Shown in pieces: positions 33,997 through 44,636 of a stretch of DNA of 64,000 bases. The DNA lies in NCBI GenBank assembly GCA_963774195.1, contig CAVZDY010000004.1, positions 682,001 to 746,000 of the forward strand, read 5' to 3'. This DNA is from Roseiarcus sp963774195. GTDB taxonomy: Bacteria > Pseudomonadota > Alphaproteobacteria > Rhizobiales > Beijerinckiaceae. Each line of letters starts with the position of its first letter. The stretch's first letter is position 1. The translations under genes and the position numbers were made by a program. The notes under the pieces were generated by a model that was given only the letters and a program-made list of their open reading frames with translations, did not search any database and was not told the DNA's origin.

Positions 33997-36900
33997 ATGG
34001 ACGTCGGAGATTGGCTGCGCGGCCTCGGGCTTGGCCAATATGAGGCGGCGTTCCGCGAGAGCGAAATCGACGCCGCAGTTCTACCAGATCTGACGGAGAA
34101 TGACCTCAGCCAGCTCGGCGTGCCGTTGGGACACCGTAAACGACTCCTCAAGGCAATCGCGGCTCTGAGTACAGCGGGGCAGACACGGGCGGCTGTCGGC
34201 CCCGCCCAGGCGGGCGCGACGACCCAAACGGCTTTCAGTACAGCGGAGCAACGGGCGGCTGTCGGCTCGGTCCCAGCGGGCGCGACGACCGGAACGGCGG
34301 AACGCCGCCAACTCACTCTGATGTTCTGCGATCTGGTCGGTTCGACGGCGCTATCGGCAAGGCTCGATCCTGAGGACATGGGAGGACTGTTGCGTGCATT
34401 CCAAGGCGCGGTCTCATTGGCGGTGGCGCGCTTCGACGGCCATGTCGCCAAATTAATGGGCGACGGGGCACTGGTCTATTTCGGCTACCCGCGGGCGCAC
34501 GAGGATGACGCCGAGCGTGCGGTGCGTGCCGGTCTCAGATTGGTGGAAGCGGTCCGCAATCTGCAACAGGAGCGTGGTCTCGCGCTCGATGTGCGCGCCG
34601 GCATCGCCACCGGCCTCGTGGTTGTTGGTGAGATGATGGGCGAGGGCGAGGCGCGCGAGCGCGGCGTTGTCGGCGAAACGCCCAATCTGGCCGCGCGCTT
34701 GCAAGCCTTGGCCGAGCCGGGGACCGTCGTGGTTGCTGCGTCGACGCGGCGGCTGCTCGGCGAGGCGTTTGAACTGACGGGCTCTGGGCCCTCAAGTTCT
34801 GAAGGGTTTTGCCGATCCGGTTCCCGCGTGGGCGGTATTGCGCGAATCCGAGAACCTAAGCAGGTTCGAGGCGTCGCAGTCGGCGGCGATGACGCCTTTT
34901 GTCGGTCGTGAGCAGGAGGTAGCGCTGCTCACGGACCGTTGGCGGGATGCGACCGAAGGCGAGGGCCAAGTGGTGCTGCTGTCGGGCGAGGCGGGCATCG
35001 GAAAGTCGCGCATCTTGGCGATGCTGCGCGAGCGGATCGGTCGCGAACACCATATCACCCTGCGCTATCAATGCTCACCGCACCACATCAACGATGCGTT
35101 CTATCCAATCATCGGCCAGATATGGCATGCGGCGGGGTTCGTCTCGGGCGAGTTAGCGACTGCACGGCTCGACAAGCTGGAGGCGATGATAACGCTGTCG
35201 GGCCTCGACAGCGGCGAGATCGCGCCATACCTCGCATCGCTGCTGTCGATCCCCACCGCGGGCCGGTATCCGCCCGTCGAGATGGCGCCGAGTGAGGCGA
35301 AGGAACGGACGATCGCCGCATTGATTGAGTTGTTCGTCGGGCTGACGCAATCCGCGCCGGTTTTGGCGCTGCTCGAAGACGCGCACTGGCTCGACCCCAC
35401 GTCACTCGAAGTGTTCAGCCGGGTCGTCGAGAGATTGCAGACGCTGAAGGCGCTTCTGGTCGTGACCTTCCGTCCGGAGTTCACGGCTCCTTGGCTAGGT
35501 CGCGCCCATGTCACCGCACATGGGCTCAATCGTTTTGGTCGGCGTCAGGCGGTGGCGATGATTAGCGGTTTGACGGGCGGCAAGGACTTGCCGGCGGAGG
35601 TGCTGGATGAGATCGTGGCCAAGACCGACGGGGTGCCGCTGTTTGTCGAGGAACTTACTAAGACTGTGCTGGAGTCCAGCCTGCTGCGCGAGGTGAACGA
35701 GACCTATGTTCTCGCCTCCGAACTAACGCCCTTGGCGATTCCCCCGACTCTCCAAGATTCACTGATGGCTCGGCTGGACCGACTGGAGACCGTCAGGGAG
35801 GTCGCGCAGATCGGGGCGGCGATCGGACGCGAATTCTCTTACCGTCTGTTGGAGGCCGTGTCGCCGATCACAGGTCCGGCGCTGGATGACGCATTGCGCC
35901 AGCTCATGGCGTCGGAGCTGGTCTATGGGCGCGGTGCGCCGCCGGAAGCGAGCTATGTGTTCAAACACGCGCTCGTGCAGGACACGGCTCACGCCTCGTT
36001 GTTGCGCAGCCGGCGTCAGGGAATTCATGTGGATATTGCACGCGCGTTGACCGAGCGTTTCACTGATGATCAGGTCCAATCGGCGCCCGCCATCATCGCC
36101 CATCATTACACCGAGGCTGGCCTCGCCGAGCCCGCGGCGCGCTACTGGCTCGCGGCGGCGGAACTGGCGCTGTCACGCTCGGCTGCCGTAGAAGCCAGCC
36201 ACCATGTCGAAGCCGGCCTCGCGCTGATGCCGAGACTGACGGATGGGGCGAACCGCCAGGCCCTCGAACTAGCCCTACAGATCGCCCGCGCCAACGCACT
36301 ATTTGCACTGAAGGGCTACACGGCGCCAGGAGCAGTCGCAGCCTTGACCGTGGCGAAGCTACTTCTTGACGCCGGTGTCGGCGCCGACATGCAGCGGTTC
36401 TCCGTTCTCTTTGGCCTTTGCGGAGCCAATTATATGGCGGCGCGGTGCGAGCCGGCGCTTGCCCTGGCGCACCAAATAGTGGAAGTCGCCGAGCGGCAGG
36501 ACGATCCGATCTACCGCCTCCTCGGGTATCGGCTCCTCGGCACTACGCAGTTCTTATCGGGACAACACCGTGAAGCGCTGGAAATTTTGAAGCGGGCCGA
36601 GCAATACCGCGATCCCGTCCGGCAGAAGCCGTTCAGCTACCGGTTCGGAATTGATCCTGGGCTCGCCGTCCTTTGCTACGAGATATTGGCGCTGAACCTC
36701 CTCGGGCTTCTCGACCAGGCGGCGCAAGTTAGAGAGCGGGTAAGGGCCGAACTCCAAAGTCACGGACATGCCCCCACTGTCGCAACGTGCAATGGTCTGG
36801 CCGTGGTGCTGTCCGAGCTTCTACTGGGCGATCTGGAGGCGTGCGAGCGTCATGGCGCAGAGGTCTTCGCCTACTGCGTCGAGAAAAAAGTGGACCAAAT

Positions 36901-37423
36901 TCGCCGATTCAGTTCCGTCTTCAATACTTGCGCCCGTGCGCTGCGCGATCCGACCGTGGAAAATATCGCTGCGATTCGCGCCGCGATCGACGCCAATTAT
37001 CGGTCTGGCACAAGCATGTTCAACTCAATTTTTATTTCCCAGCTTGGCGAAGCCGCGTTGAAGTCCAACGATGTGCCCGGTGCGGAAGCGGCGATGCAAG
37101 AAGGCTTAGCCTTCGTCGAGCAATCCGGGGAGCGGTTCTGGCTCGCCGAATTTCATCGCATTGAAGGCCATGTCGCGCTGAAGCGAGCGGAGCCGCAGTC
37201 GGCACGGGCGGAAGCTTGTTTCCTTCAAGCCATTAGGATTGCCGGCCAACAAAAGGCACGCATGCTTGAACTTCGCGCGGCGATCGATCTCGGTCGGCTA
37301 TGGCGCGACACCGGATCGAACGATCCGCGCGCGCTATTGGAGTCGATCCTCGCCGCAATCGAGGGTGGCGAGACCACGCGCGATGTTCGAAGCGCGCGCG
37401 TGCTGCTCGCCGAGCTTGTGTGA
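33997..37423 (+). pseudogene. SAM-cyclase-AAA-TPR signalling protein with one frameshift
   Basis: Residues 1-60 form a SAM domain (VGDWLRGLGLGQYEAAF), followed by a Pro/Ala linker with an internal repeat. Then comes a class III nucleotide cyclase domain (LTLMFCDLVGSTALSARLD; KLMGDGALVYFGYP; GVVGETPNLAARLQ). One extra G in the GGG at 34779-34781 shifts the frame; removing it reads E-L-T-A-L-G-P-Q-V-L-K-G-F-A-D. The second part starts LSRFEASQ and is an AAA/STAND ATPase (LLSGEAGIGKSR, LALLEDAHWLD) with TPR-like helices to 37423. AGGAGG precedes the ATG. An intact product would be about 1,140 residues. The gene may really be whole. Confidence 0.8.
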
Positions 37424-37469
37424 TCGAAATCGACAGCCGAATGTGTGGAAGCGGAAGCGAGGTTCCGCG

Positions 37470-38550
37470 GCCCTGCGCCGCGAGCAGATCAAATCCCAGA
37501 TTGGACTTGCGAGCACTCAGATGCAGACGAAGGGCTATGCTGCGTCCGAAACCAAGGCATCACTCGAACAGGCGCAGTTGCTGATCCAGCGCGCGGAGGA
37601 GCTTGGGGAGACTCCCGAAGACCCGCTGCTGCTGTTCTCGGTCCTCTACGGCTTTTGGGTCACCTATCACTTCGAGTTCAACGGCGAGGTGATACGCGAG
37701 CTTGCGGCGCAGTTCCTCGCGCTCGCGGAGAAACAAGGTGCGAACAGCTCGATTATGATCGGGCATCGTGTCATGGGAACTTCTCTGCTGTATTCGGGGG
37801 ACATCCCGGAAGGCCGAGCGCATCTCGATCGTGCGATCGCACTTTACGACCCCAGGGAGCATCGTCCGTTGGCGATTTGATTTGCCACGGACGTCGGGGT
37901 GGCCGGCTTATTGCACCGGTCGGTGGCGTTGTGGGTACTCGGCTATCCCGGGGCCGCGAGAGCGGACGTCGATCAAGCAATCAGGGAGGCGCGCGAAATC
38001 GGCCAAGCCGTCACGTTGATGGTTGCGCTGAACTTCACATCACTAACGCTTATCAACTGCGGAAATTGCGCCACGGCATTAGCACAAACCGATGAAGTTG
38101 TCGCGTTGGCGGATGAAAAGGGCGCGTTGCTCTGGAAGGCATACGGAATGATGATTCAAGGCTTGGTTTGCGCCCGGACAGACAAAGCCTCGAACGCAGT
38201 CCATTCGCTCATCTCGTCGATCGCACCCTATCGGTCAACGGGGGCGACATTGCTTACTCCGCTCTTCTTGTCGGCTTTGGCGGGGGCGCACGCGAACCTT
38301 GAACAATTCGAGGACGCTTGGCGCCGCATTGATGAAGCGGCGAAACTCCTGAAAGCTTCTGGGGAAACCTGGTGTGAGGCGGAAATCCATCGCACGGCTG
38401 GCGAAATCGCGCTGCTATCGCCGGGGCCAGATGAAGCAAAAGCGCAAGCCTATTTCGAGCGCGCGCTCGCGGTTGCGCGGGCGCAGCAGGCGAAGTCGTG
38501 GGAATTGCGCGCGGCGATGAGCATGGCGCGGCTCAAGCGCGATCAGGGTG
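37470..38550 (+). pseudogene. C-terminal TPR relic of a second cyclase-type gene
   Basis: The frame (LRREQIKSQIGL, SETKASLEQAQLLIQRAEELG, LLLFSVLYGFWVTY, LALWVLGYPGAARAD-like) is the TPR tail common to Rhizobiales cyclase-ATPase proteins. An in-frame TGA at 37878-37880 replaces what is probably CGA in RPLA-I-R-F. The tail stops matching the family after SMARLKRDQG (38550), where a dispersed repeat begins, so the repeat has removed or replaced the true end. The first half of this gene is missing; it probably recombined with the gene before it. Confidence 0.7.
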
Positions 38551-38629
38551 TGTTTCAGCGCCGGAGCAGGACCCTCCTCGAAATCCGATATACCGCTTTG
38601 ATGTGACATCGAAAGCGCGAGCGGATGTG
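38551..38629 (+). repeat. MITE-like repeat, truncated copy
   Basis: Starts TGTTTCAGCGCCGG and matches, in inverted orientation, 43201-43292. Shared blocks include GAAATCCGATATACCGCTTT and GAAAGCGCGA. The right terminal repeat is missing. Confidence 0.75.
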
Positions 38630-38650
38630 GGGTCCCGATCGGCGCCCATC

Positions 38651-38790
38651 GGTGTGAAGCGGACTCGAAAGTTGACCCAGCTTGCCGCAACTCAACGCAA
38701 TGAAATCAATATCTTGCGAAACGCACCAATAGCCGATCGGCGTTTGGACCCCAGGCCGAGACACACCGATCCCTGCCGTCGCACACGAAT
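38651..38790 (+). repeat. Dispersed repeat, copy 2
   Basis: Matches 2764-2910 read on the minus strand (GACTCGAAAGTTGACCC, ATATCTTGCGAA, GGACCCCAGGCCG). It follows the truncated MITE-like copy directly. The same order occurs in inverted form at about 43070-43292. Confidence 0.65.
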
Positions 38791-38849
38791 TCGATCTACC
38801 CGCACGATATTCAACCAAGAGCGCGGGTCACTCGCACAGTGATGAGGGC

Positions 38850-39246
38850 CTAGGGCGCTGCTGCCGTTTTTAGCTTGGACAAAGCGCGGACTTTCACGCG
38901 AATGCTGGCAGGTTTTGCCGCTGCTTTGATCATTTCGCCATTGGCGGGGTTACGAACTAAAGTTCCCGCTCTGCGCGCTGGGACCTTTCGGAGAGAGACT
39001 TTCAGGAGGCCCGGCAGTGTAAACGCGCCGACGCCGCGGGGATGCACTGAACCGAGAAACAAATCCTCCAAAGTGGCGTAGACGGCTGCCGCGGTCTTGC
39101 GAGGAAGCTCGTTCTGCTCTGCAATATGAGCAATCAGCGCCGACTTGGTCAGAGTTCTCCTTCACTGGACGAATTGAAGCGGCCACACGCTTTCTTGCCT
39201 TCTTAGCAGCCACCGGCTTGGTGGTTTTCGTTGTTGCCTTGGCCAT
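38850..39246 (-). pseudogene. HU-family DNA-binding protein, one frameshift
   Basis: It starts MAKATTKTTKPVAAKKARKR, a lysine-rich N-terminal tail. One extra A in GAACTC (plus strand 39152-39157) shifts the frame; removing it gives VKETLTKSALIAHIAEQNEL, then KTAAAVYATLEDLFLGSV, and GVGAFTLPGLLKV, an HU fold, with the DNA-contacting arm RNPANGEMI. It ends at 38850. The product would be a nucleoid protein of about 131 residues. Everything but the one base is intact. Confidence 0.75.
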
Positions 39247-39539
39247 AAACGTCTCCGTGTTATGCGAATCGGCGCCCGTGCAAATCGAGGCCGAGCGCTA
39301 ACGAGTTTGGTATCGATTGACAATCCCGGAACCACTGCAAGCTAGCTTCCGCTTCTTCCTGTGTTTCGGCGCGGGTGCGGACGCCGATCAGTGTGACAGC
39401 CAATTGAATCTATTGAGAACGGCGCGCTCAACCTTTGGTACCGATTTATAGACAATGCGCCGATGCGTATCTCGCGTTGATGACATGGCGCGGGTGCCGT
39501 GTCATAGAGCCGCCGAAACGATCGGGAGGAACCCCTATA

Positions 39540-39815
39540 GTGAACACATCCGAAATCGTCGCAAGGCTGACCGAGGCCGAAGACACGAACAAGACGCAAG
39601 CCAAATCGATTGTCGACGCCTTTCTGAAGGAAATCGTAGCCTGCGCGGCAAGCGGCGCGGAGATTTCGCTGCCGGGGTTCGGAAAGTTCAAGGTCAAGGA
39701 GACACCGGAACGCGAAGGTCGCAATCCGGCAAACGGCGAGAAGATCAAGATCTCGGCTTCAAAGAAGCTGACCTTCTCGCCGGCCAAGGCTGTCAAGGAC
39801 GTGCTGAACGGCTGA
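39540..39815 (+). CDS. HU-family DNA-binding protein
   Basis: A 91-residue nucleoid-associated protein from GTG 39540, with GGGAGGA about 9 bases upstream. The fold landmarks are all there: SEIVARLTEAEDTNKTQAKSI, GAEISLPGFGKFKV and the flexible DNA-binding arm GRNPANGEKIKI. Length is standard for HU. It probably acts as a dimer that bends DNA. It lies divergent from the broken HU-type gene at 38850. Confidence 0.9.
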   Translation: MNTSEIVARLTEAEDTNKTQAKSIVDAFLKEIVACAASGAEISLPGFGKFKVKETPEREGRNPANGEKIKISASKKLTFSPAKAVKDVLNG

Positions 39816-40535
39816 GTTCGGCCCGCGCTGACTCCGACGTTCATCCATCCGTTTGACTCCAGAGTCCTCGGTCGTGGTTGGCGCAAGAGCGCTGTCGGAC
39901 CGACGATCGCTCGGCGCTGATCGAGATCGCAAAAGATTGTCTCGTTCAGCACCTCGTCACGCATCCGGCTGTTGGCCGCTGCGCAGATGCCGGCCTCCAT
40001 GGACTGCCCGGCGCGATGAAACGCCAGGCGATTTGGGCCGCCTGGGTCCACCGCCGCGCCGAACTGAAGGTGTGGGACAGCGGCTACGCATCCAGCATGA
40101 CCTCGACGCGCTCGTCTTGACGGGGACCGCTGCGTTCCGCGTGTCGATGCCAGAAGGCCGGCTCAGGTGTTCGCGGCGCGGATCACGGTGAGTCATACTG
40201 CTCTGAGGCTTTAGAGATTGATCGAGTGGCCGGAATCGCAACCACCTTGTGGCCTGCGAATTCCGATTGGTCCGGCCACCCATTCCGATTTGAATCCGGC
40301 CACTTCGTCTGGTGCTGTGCCTGTGGGGTTGTGGGCAAGGCGACCCTCGCCAGTAGCCGTTTGGAATCAGCAAGATGGTGCCTTGTCCACAAGTCCACAG
40401 GTCGGGCCCAAGTGTGGCGCGACAGGCGGCCGGTTAGTTCTCGGAATGGTGGCCGGATTCAATCGGAATTCGCAGTGGCCTATGAATTAAAGGGATATCG
40501 CGAAACATCCGCCCCCAACCTTGCGAGTTCCTTGC
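39816..40535. other. Gap holding IS-end sequences
   Basis: No gene. The block at about 40186-40215 (TACTGCTCTGAGGCTTTAG) and the block GAATTAAAGGGATATCG before 40510 both recur upstream of the second MucR gene, so part of this leader was duplicated with the gene. Confidence 0.5.
40226..40470. mobile_element. Deleted IS21-like element, ends only
   Basis: Repeated GTGGCCGGA/TCCGGCCAC blocks with GAATTCCGATTGGT and TCAATCGGAATTCGC in inverted order look like the two multi-repeat ends of an IS21-type element with the transposase genes lost. The equivalent leader at 54985-55030 lacks this insert. Confidence 0.45.
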
Positions 40536-40997
40536 GTGCCGACTTCGACAACCGAGCCCACCAACGTAGTCGCCATGACGGCAGAGATCGTCTCGGCGTA
40601 CGTCTCGAAAAATTCTGTGCCGCCGTCGGAATTGCCGGCCCTGCTTCAGTCCGTCCATGAGAGGTTGGCGAAGATCGCAAGTGGCGCTGTGACGCTGACG
40701 GAGCCGCCAGCGCCGACGCCCGCCGTGACCGTTCGACAGTCGATCAAACCGGACTATCTCGTCTGCCTGGACGATGGAAAGAAATTCAAATCTCTGCGGC
40801 GGCACCTAGCGACGCTGGATATGACGCCCGAGCAATATCGCGCGAAGTGGAACTTGCCGGCGGACTATCCGATGGTCGCCCCCAACTACGCGGCTCAGCG
40901 ATCCGAGCTGGCGAAAAAGATGGGGCTGGGGCAATCAAGGAAGGAAAACGCCGCCGTCAAGCGCAAGCGCGGGCGGCTAGCCAAGGGGGCGGCGTAG
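40536..40997 (+). CDS. mucR: MucR/Ros-family transcriptional regulator, copy 1
   Basis: A 153-residue regulator from GTG 40536 (an ATG lies 12 codons later). The zinc-finger region reads YLVCLDDGKKFKSLRRHLAT, then MTPEQYRAKWNLPADYPMVAP, the MucR/Ros signature; the second metal ligand is Asp in place of Cys, as is usual in MucR. The tail is basic (KRKRGR). It differs from the copy at 55080 at a modest number of residues, mostly in 25-65. MucR proteins control surface polysaccharide and cell-cycle genes and resemble H-NS in AT-rich binding. Confidence 0.9.
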   Translation: MPTSTTEPTNVVAMTAEIVSAYVSKNSVPPSELPALLQSVHERLAKIASGAVTLTEPPAPTPAVTVRQSIKPDYLVCLDDGKKFKSLRRHLATLDMTPEQYRAKWNLPADYPMVAPNYAAQRSELAKKMGLGQSRKENAAVKRKRGRLAKGAA

Positions 40998-41997
40998 TCG
41001 AGCGACGTCGGGGCGGGGAGTGTTATTCGGCGCAGGGTCCCGATGCCGATCGGCGCTGCAACCCTTTGCGTTCATTGAGGATGGTGGGGTCAAGAAGGCG
41101 AGCCTGTTCACAATGTGGCCCCAAGAGGGGCCGCCGTAGCGGTAAGCGCCGAGCAGAGCAACGCGACCTGAGAGACGCGGCGAACCCAACTGCGGACCAA
41201 TGCACTGCGGCCAATCCATTTGTTAAATAGGCGCCTCTTATTCATGCCGAAATACTCGCCCTCGGCCTGGTCGTTTAAGGTCTGGGTGCGCCTCGAATCC
41301 GCGCTTGCGATATTTGGGCTGACTTACTCCCCCTTGTAAATCAGCGCGGAGTTTGACCCCCTATTGGCGTCCAAGGTTGTCGCGCCGTTTCACAAGCAAG
41401 TTGACAGAACGGGGGGCGCTGGACGCTGTGGCGCGCGGCAATCGCTGGAATTTTTATGGCAGTCTCCGCCGATCGTTAGTTATTGTTTTCGATTCGGTCG
41501 GACTTACCGTCACGACAAAGCTATGTTACCTCCTGCCTCCCTTCCCAGCGTAGGCTCTGCGTGCGTCTCGTTGTGCAAAGATGATCATGGGTACTCGGGC
41601 CGCCCACCCAGTAATTCAGCCCGCTGGGATTGGCGAGAGTTCGCGCGTGGAGCCGCGGGTCCGTACGCGTCTCCGAGCGGGCAAATTGTTTGACCGGCAG
41701 GGCAAGTTTTTGGGCGATTGCTCGATTGCGGCAGCGACGGTCTTGCAATGGTCACCCCTGCGGTCGAGGCTCGGCTCAAAGACATGCGCGATCACGACGC
41801 GCTGTCGCGCTCTACGGACATCAAGGCGTAACCCATCAAGTTGACTGACCTTGAGCGAGCGGCGCGCCTCAAGCGCGCGTCTGCCGCAACCTTGGGCGCC
41901 ACCCGGCGGTGGGAATAGTTGACCGGGCGCGAAGACCGACGCCACTTTGCCCTTGTCTGGGGACATGGAGTGCGCCCCGTTGAGAGGGCGCAAACGC
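40998..41997. other. Gap with repeat remnants
   Basis: About 1 kb with no supported gene. GGGTCCCGATGCCGATCGGCG (near 41035), GGTGGGGTCAAG (near 41078) and GAGTTTGACCCCCTATTGGCG (near 41350) resemble the ends of the dispersed repeats, so this is probably layered insertion debris. The promoter of the next gene should lie in the last 100 bases. Confidence 0.4.
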
Positions 41998-43032
41998 ATG
42001 CTACGGCTACTGATCGACACCTACGTCTGGCTGGACATGGCGAAGGACTATCGCCACAAGTCGACGCTGTCGGCCCTTGAGAACATGATCGAAGGGGGGG
42101 AGGTCTCTCTCGTCCTGCCGAAGCAACCTATAAATGAGTTCGCCCGGAACAAGGACCGTATCATTAGGGACAGCGGCAAGAGTCTCAGCAGCACGTTCAA
42201 GCGAGTGAAGGAAGCTGTAAAGCAATTCGGTCGCGAAGACTGTAGGGAGGAGACGCTCGCGAACCTGGACGATGTTGATCATCGCATCACAATCCTAGGC
42301 GACGCAGTGAACGAGAGCATCCAGCGAATCGATGCGATATTCGCGCAGGCCGATGTGGTGGAGACGTCGGACGCAGTCACACTTCGCGCGGCCCAGCGCG
42401 CAGTTGAGCGGCGCGCTCCTTTTCACAAGGACAAGAACAGCATCGGCGACGCGATACTGATCGAGATCTATCACGACGTCCTCCGCGAGGGCGGGAGTGG
42501 CACCACTTTCGCCTTCGTCACACACAATAAGCATGACTTTTCAGACATGGCGGTCGACGAAAGGAAGCCACATCCTGACGTGGCGGAGCTTTTCGCGGCG
42601 GATCGCTCTTCATATGCGATCGCCCTCGGGGAGGTGCTTAACAGCCACTATCCCGACTTGATGGAGGAGGTGAAATGGGAGTTCGAGTATCAAGAAGAGC
42701 CCCGACTCCTCAGCGAGATCATGGAGGCAGAGAACCTTCTTTTTCGACAGGTTTGGTACAATCGCCACTGGAACCTTCGAATCTCGATCGAGCGGGGGAA
42801 GCACAAGCTCGTCACCAAAGAAGAGTGGGCGAAGGCGACCCCAAATCGGCATAATAAAATGACGCTCGGCACCGTCTGAACACAAGCACTCGCCGCGGCC
42901 AAGAAGACGGAGGACGAGGTCGGCATCGAGAACCTTGGGCCTTGGTCGGACTTCGAATGGGGAATGCTGAACGGCAAGCTTAGCGCGCTGCGTTGGGTGA
43001 TGGGCAGTGAGTGGGATTTCCTAGACACGTAG
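41998..43032 (+). pseudogene. PIN-like domain protein (DUF4935 type) with in-frame TGA
   Basis: The N-terminal PIN-like nuclease domain shows LLIDTYVWLDMAKD, PKQPINEFARNKD, SIGDAILIEIY and FVTHNKHDF, which supply the acidic metal-binding residues. After TGA at 42877-42879 the same frame runs 50 more codons (KTEDEVGIENLGPWSDFEWGM, then LSALRWVMGSEWDFLD) to a natural stop at 43032. That tail is clearly part of the protein. A CGA-to-TGA or TGG-to-TGA change fits. The N-terminal fragment alone (293 residues) still has all nuclease motifs. PIN proteins of this type are often found in defence islands; that role is inferred. Confidence 0.7.
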
Positions 43033-43200
43033 TGTGTTGTTGCATTGTTGTTGATCGGCGAGGGCGACGCCGATCGGCATTATAAGTACTTGATAGAGCT
43101 GCCCGGATCGGGGTCAAGATTCGAGTCCGATTCACACCGTATTCCATCGAACGCCGTTACTCGTCCTCGGAGAACAAATCTTCGGCGAGACGCTTGAATG

Positions 43201-43292
43201 TGTTTCAGCGCCGGCACATCCGTTCGCGCTTTCGACGCGACATCAAAGCGGTATATCGGATTTCGCGGAGGGTCCCGCTTCGGCGCTGAAAC
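43201..43292 (-). repeat. MITE-like element with 13-bp terminal inverted repeats
   Basis: The element starts TGTTTCAGCGCCG and ends CGGCGCTGAAACA, perfect inverted ends on a 92-bp body. Its body matches 38551-38629 in inverted orientation. It lies just upstream of the gene at 43315. The block at about 43070-43145 matches the dispersed repeat of 38651. Confidence 0.75.
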
Positions 43293-43314
43293 ATGTTCGG
43301 GCGGGAACGGAGGC

Positions 43315-44325
43315 ATGGCGATGCGGTTGAATTGGAAAGCGGGAATTGTGTTGCTCGGCGCGCTCGCCGGAGCGGAGCCGGTCTGCGCGGCGGATGTCGT
43401 CACGTTGTCGCCGCGCATGATCGGGGTCGGCAAATGGCCAGAGGGATTGGCCTTCGCCGCGGGGCGGCTGTTCGTCGCCGAAAGCGGGCGGAAGTCGCTG
43501 GCCGCGGTCGACCCGAAATCGGGCGGCGTTCTGGATCGGGCGGAGGTCGGGCGGCTTCCAGTCGGCGTTTCCGTCGGCGCCGACGACGTCGTCAATACCC
43601 TCGTCGAGACCGACAAACTCGTCTGGCGGCAGACCGCGAACGGCGCGCCGCGAGGCGCCCTCAAGGGTTTGGAGGGGTGCCCGACAGGGCTCGACGCGCG
43701 CGGCGCTTATGTCTGGGTGCTCACGGAGCCCAAATGCAGCAGCGAATCCGGGCGCGTGATCCGCATCGATCCAGCGAACGGCGCGCGCGCGTCGTCGAGC
43801 TTGCTAGGCGCTTCGCCGGAGGCGATCCTGGCGCTGCCGGGCCACACCTGGGTCACGCACGCCCGCGCGCCTGCGCTCAGTGTGATCGACGAGGGAAACC
43901 TCGCGGTCTCGCCGTTCGACGTGGCCGACGCGGCGCTGAGGGCGATCGCGGAGAGCGGCGGAAAACTATTCGCTGGGGGCAATCTTCGATCGAGGTCCGA
44001 TCAGGGGGTTGTCGTCATGCTCGACGCCGCCGACAAGCATGAGATTCGGCGCCAGCCGGTGGATCAACCGGTCAACGTGATCGTCAGCGACAAGAAACAT
44101 GTCGTCGCTATCGGCGACAAAGGCCGGATGTGGATCTTTTCCGCCACCAACCTGGACTATCTCCGGACGATCAATCTCAGCACTGGATCCTTCGAGCCTC
44201 GCGGGGCGGCGATCGAGGGCGACTCGCTCTACGTCACCGACAGTCGGCAGAATAGCGCGACCAGCGTCGTCTTCGTGCTCGATGCGTGGCGGCCCGGGAC
44301 GGCCATTGCCGCGCCCAAACCCTAG
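43315..44325 (+). CDS. Exported beta-propeller-like protein
   Basis: A 336-residue protein from ATG 43315, with GGAGG about 3 bases upstream; a longer frame to 43198 would run through the MITE-like repeat and is rejected. A Sec signal (AGIVLLGALAGAEPVCA) is followed by repeated blade-like units: GLAFAAGRLFVAESGRKSLAAVD, GVSVGADDVVNTLVETD, GAYVWVLTE, GGKLFAGGN, DSLYVTDSRQN. This pattern is of NHL/YVTN-type propellers, which bind proteins or small ligands in the periplasm. A short SH3-like gene follows. Confidence 0.7.
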   Translation: MAMRLNWKAGIVLLGALAGAEPVCAADVVTLSPRMIGVGKWPEGLAFAAGRLFVAESGRKSLAAVDPKSGGVLDRAEVGRLPVGVSVGADDVVNTLVETDKLVWRQTANGAPRGALKGLEGCPTGLDARGAYVWVLTEPKCSSESGRVIRIDPANGARASSSLLGASPEAILALPGHTWVTHARAPALSVIDEGNLAVSPFDVADAALRAIAESGGKLFAGGNLRSRSDQGVVVMLDAADKHEIRRQPVDQPVNVIVSDKKHVVAIGDKGRMWIFSATNLDYLRTINLSTGSFEPRGAAIEGDSLYVTDSRQNSATSVVFVLDAWRPGTAIAAPKP

Positions 44326-44376
44326 CCGACCAAGGCGCCCGACATGACCACGGAATACCCCTAACACGTCCTCAAC

Positions 44377-44562
44377 GTGGCAGCGTCCGCCGTGCTGTGG
44401 ATGTATCAGCAGCCCGACGCGAACTCCTCCAAGGTCGTCGGCATTCCCACCAGCGGAAACGGCCTGAAGGTGCAACAATGCACCAGCGACTGGTGCTATG
44501 TGCAATTCGGCGCCGAAAAGGGCTGGGTCGCGAAGGCGAATATTGGGGCCGTCTGCGACTGA
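44377..44562 (+). CDS. Bacterial SH3-domain fragment
   Basis: A 61-residue frame from GTG 44377: AASAVLWMYQQPDANSSKVVG, then LKVQQCTSDWCYVQFGAEKGWV matches an SH3_3 domain, found in cell-wall or periplasmic proteins. It has no signal peptide. An ATG at 44344 would start in frame but meets TAA after six codons, so the 5' end may be lost or mutated. The beta-propeller gene ends 51 bases upstream. Confidence 0.5.
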   Translation: MAASAVLWMYQQPDANSSKVVGIPTSGNGLKVQQCTSDWCYVQFGAEKGWVAKANIGAVCD

Positions 44563-44636
44563 GGCGGGCGGGGGTGACGCCATTCTCCCGTTCACGACCC
44601 CGCCTTGAGGACACAAATATAATTTTCGTCATGTGT

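Noticed and set aside
37878..42879. Selenocysteine or stop-codon read-through at the two in-frame TGA codons (37878 and 42877)
   Set aside because: No SECIS-like hairpin was noticed after either TGA, and neither site is at an expected catalytic Cys position. Point mutation or read error is simpler.
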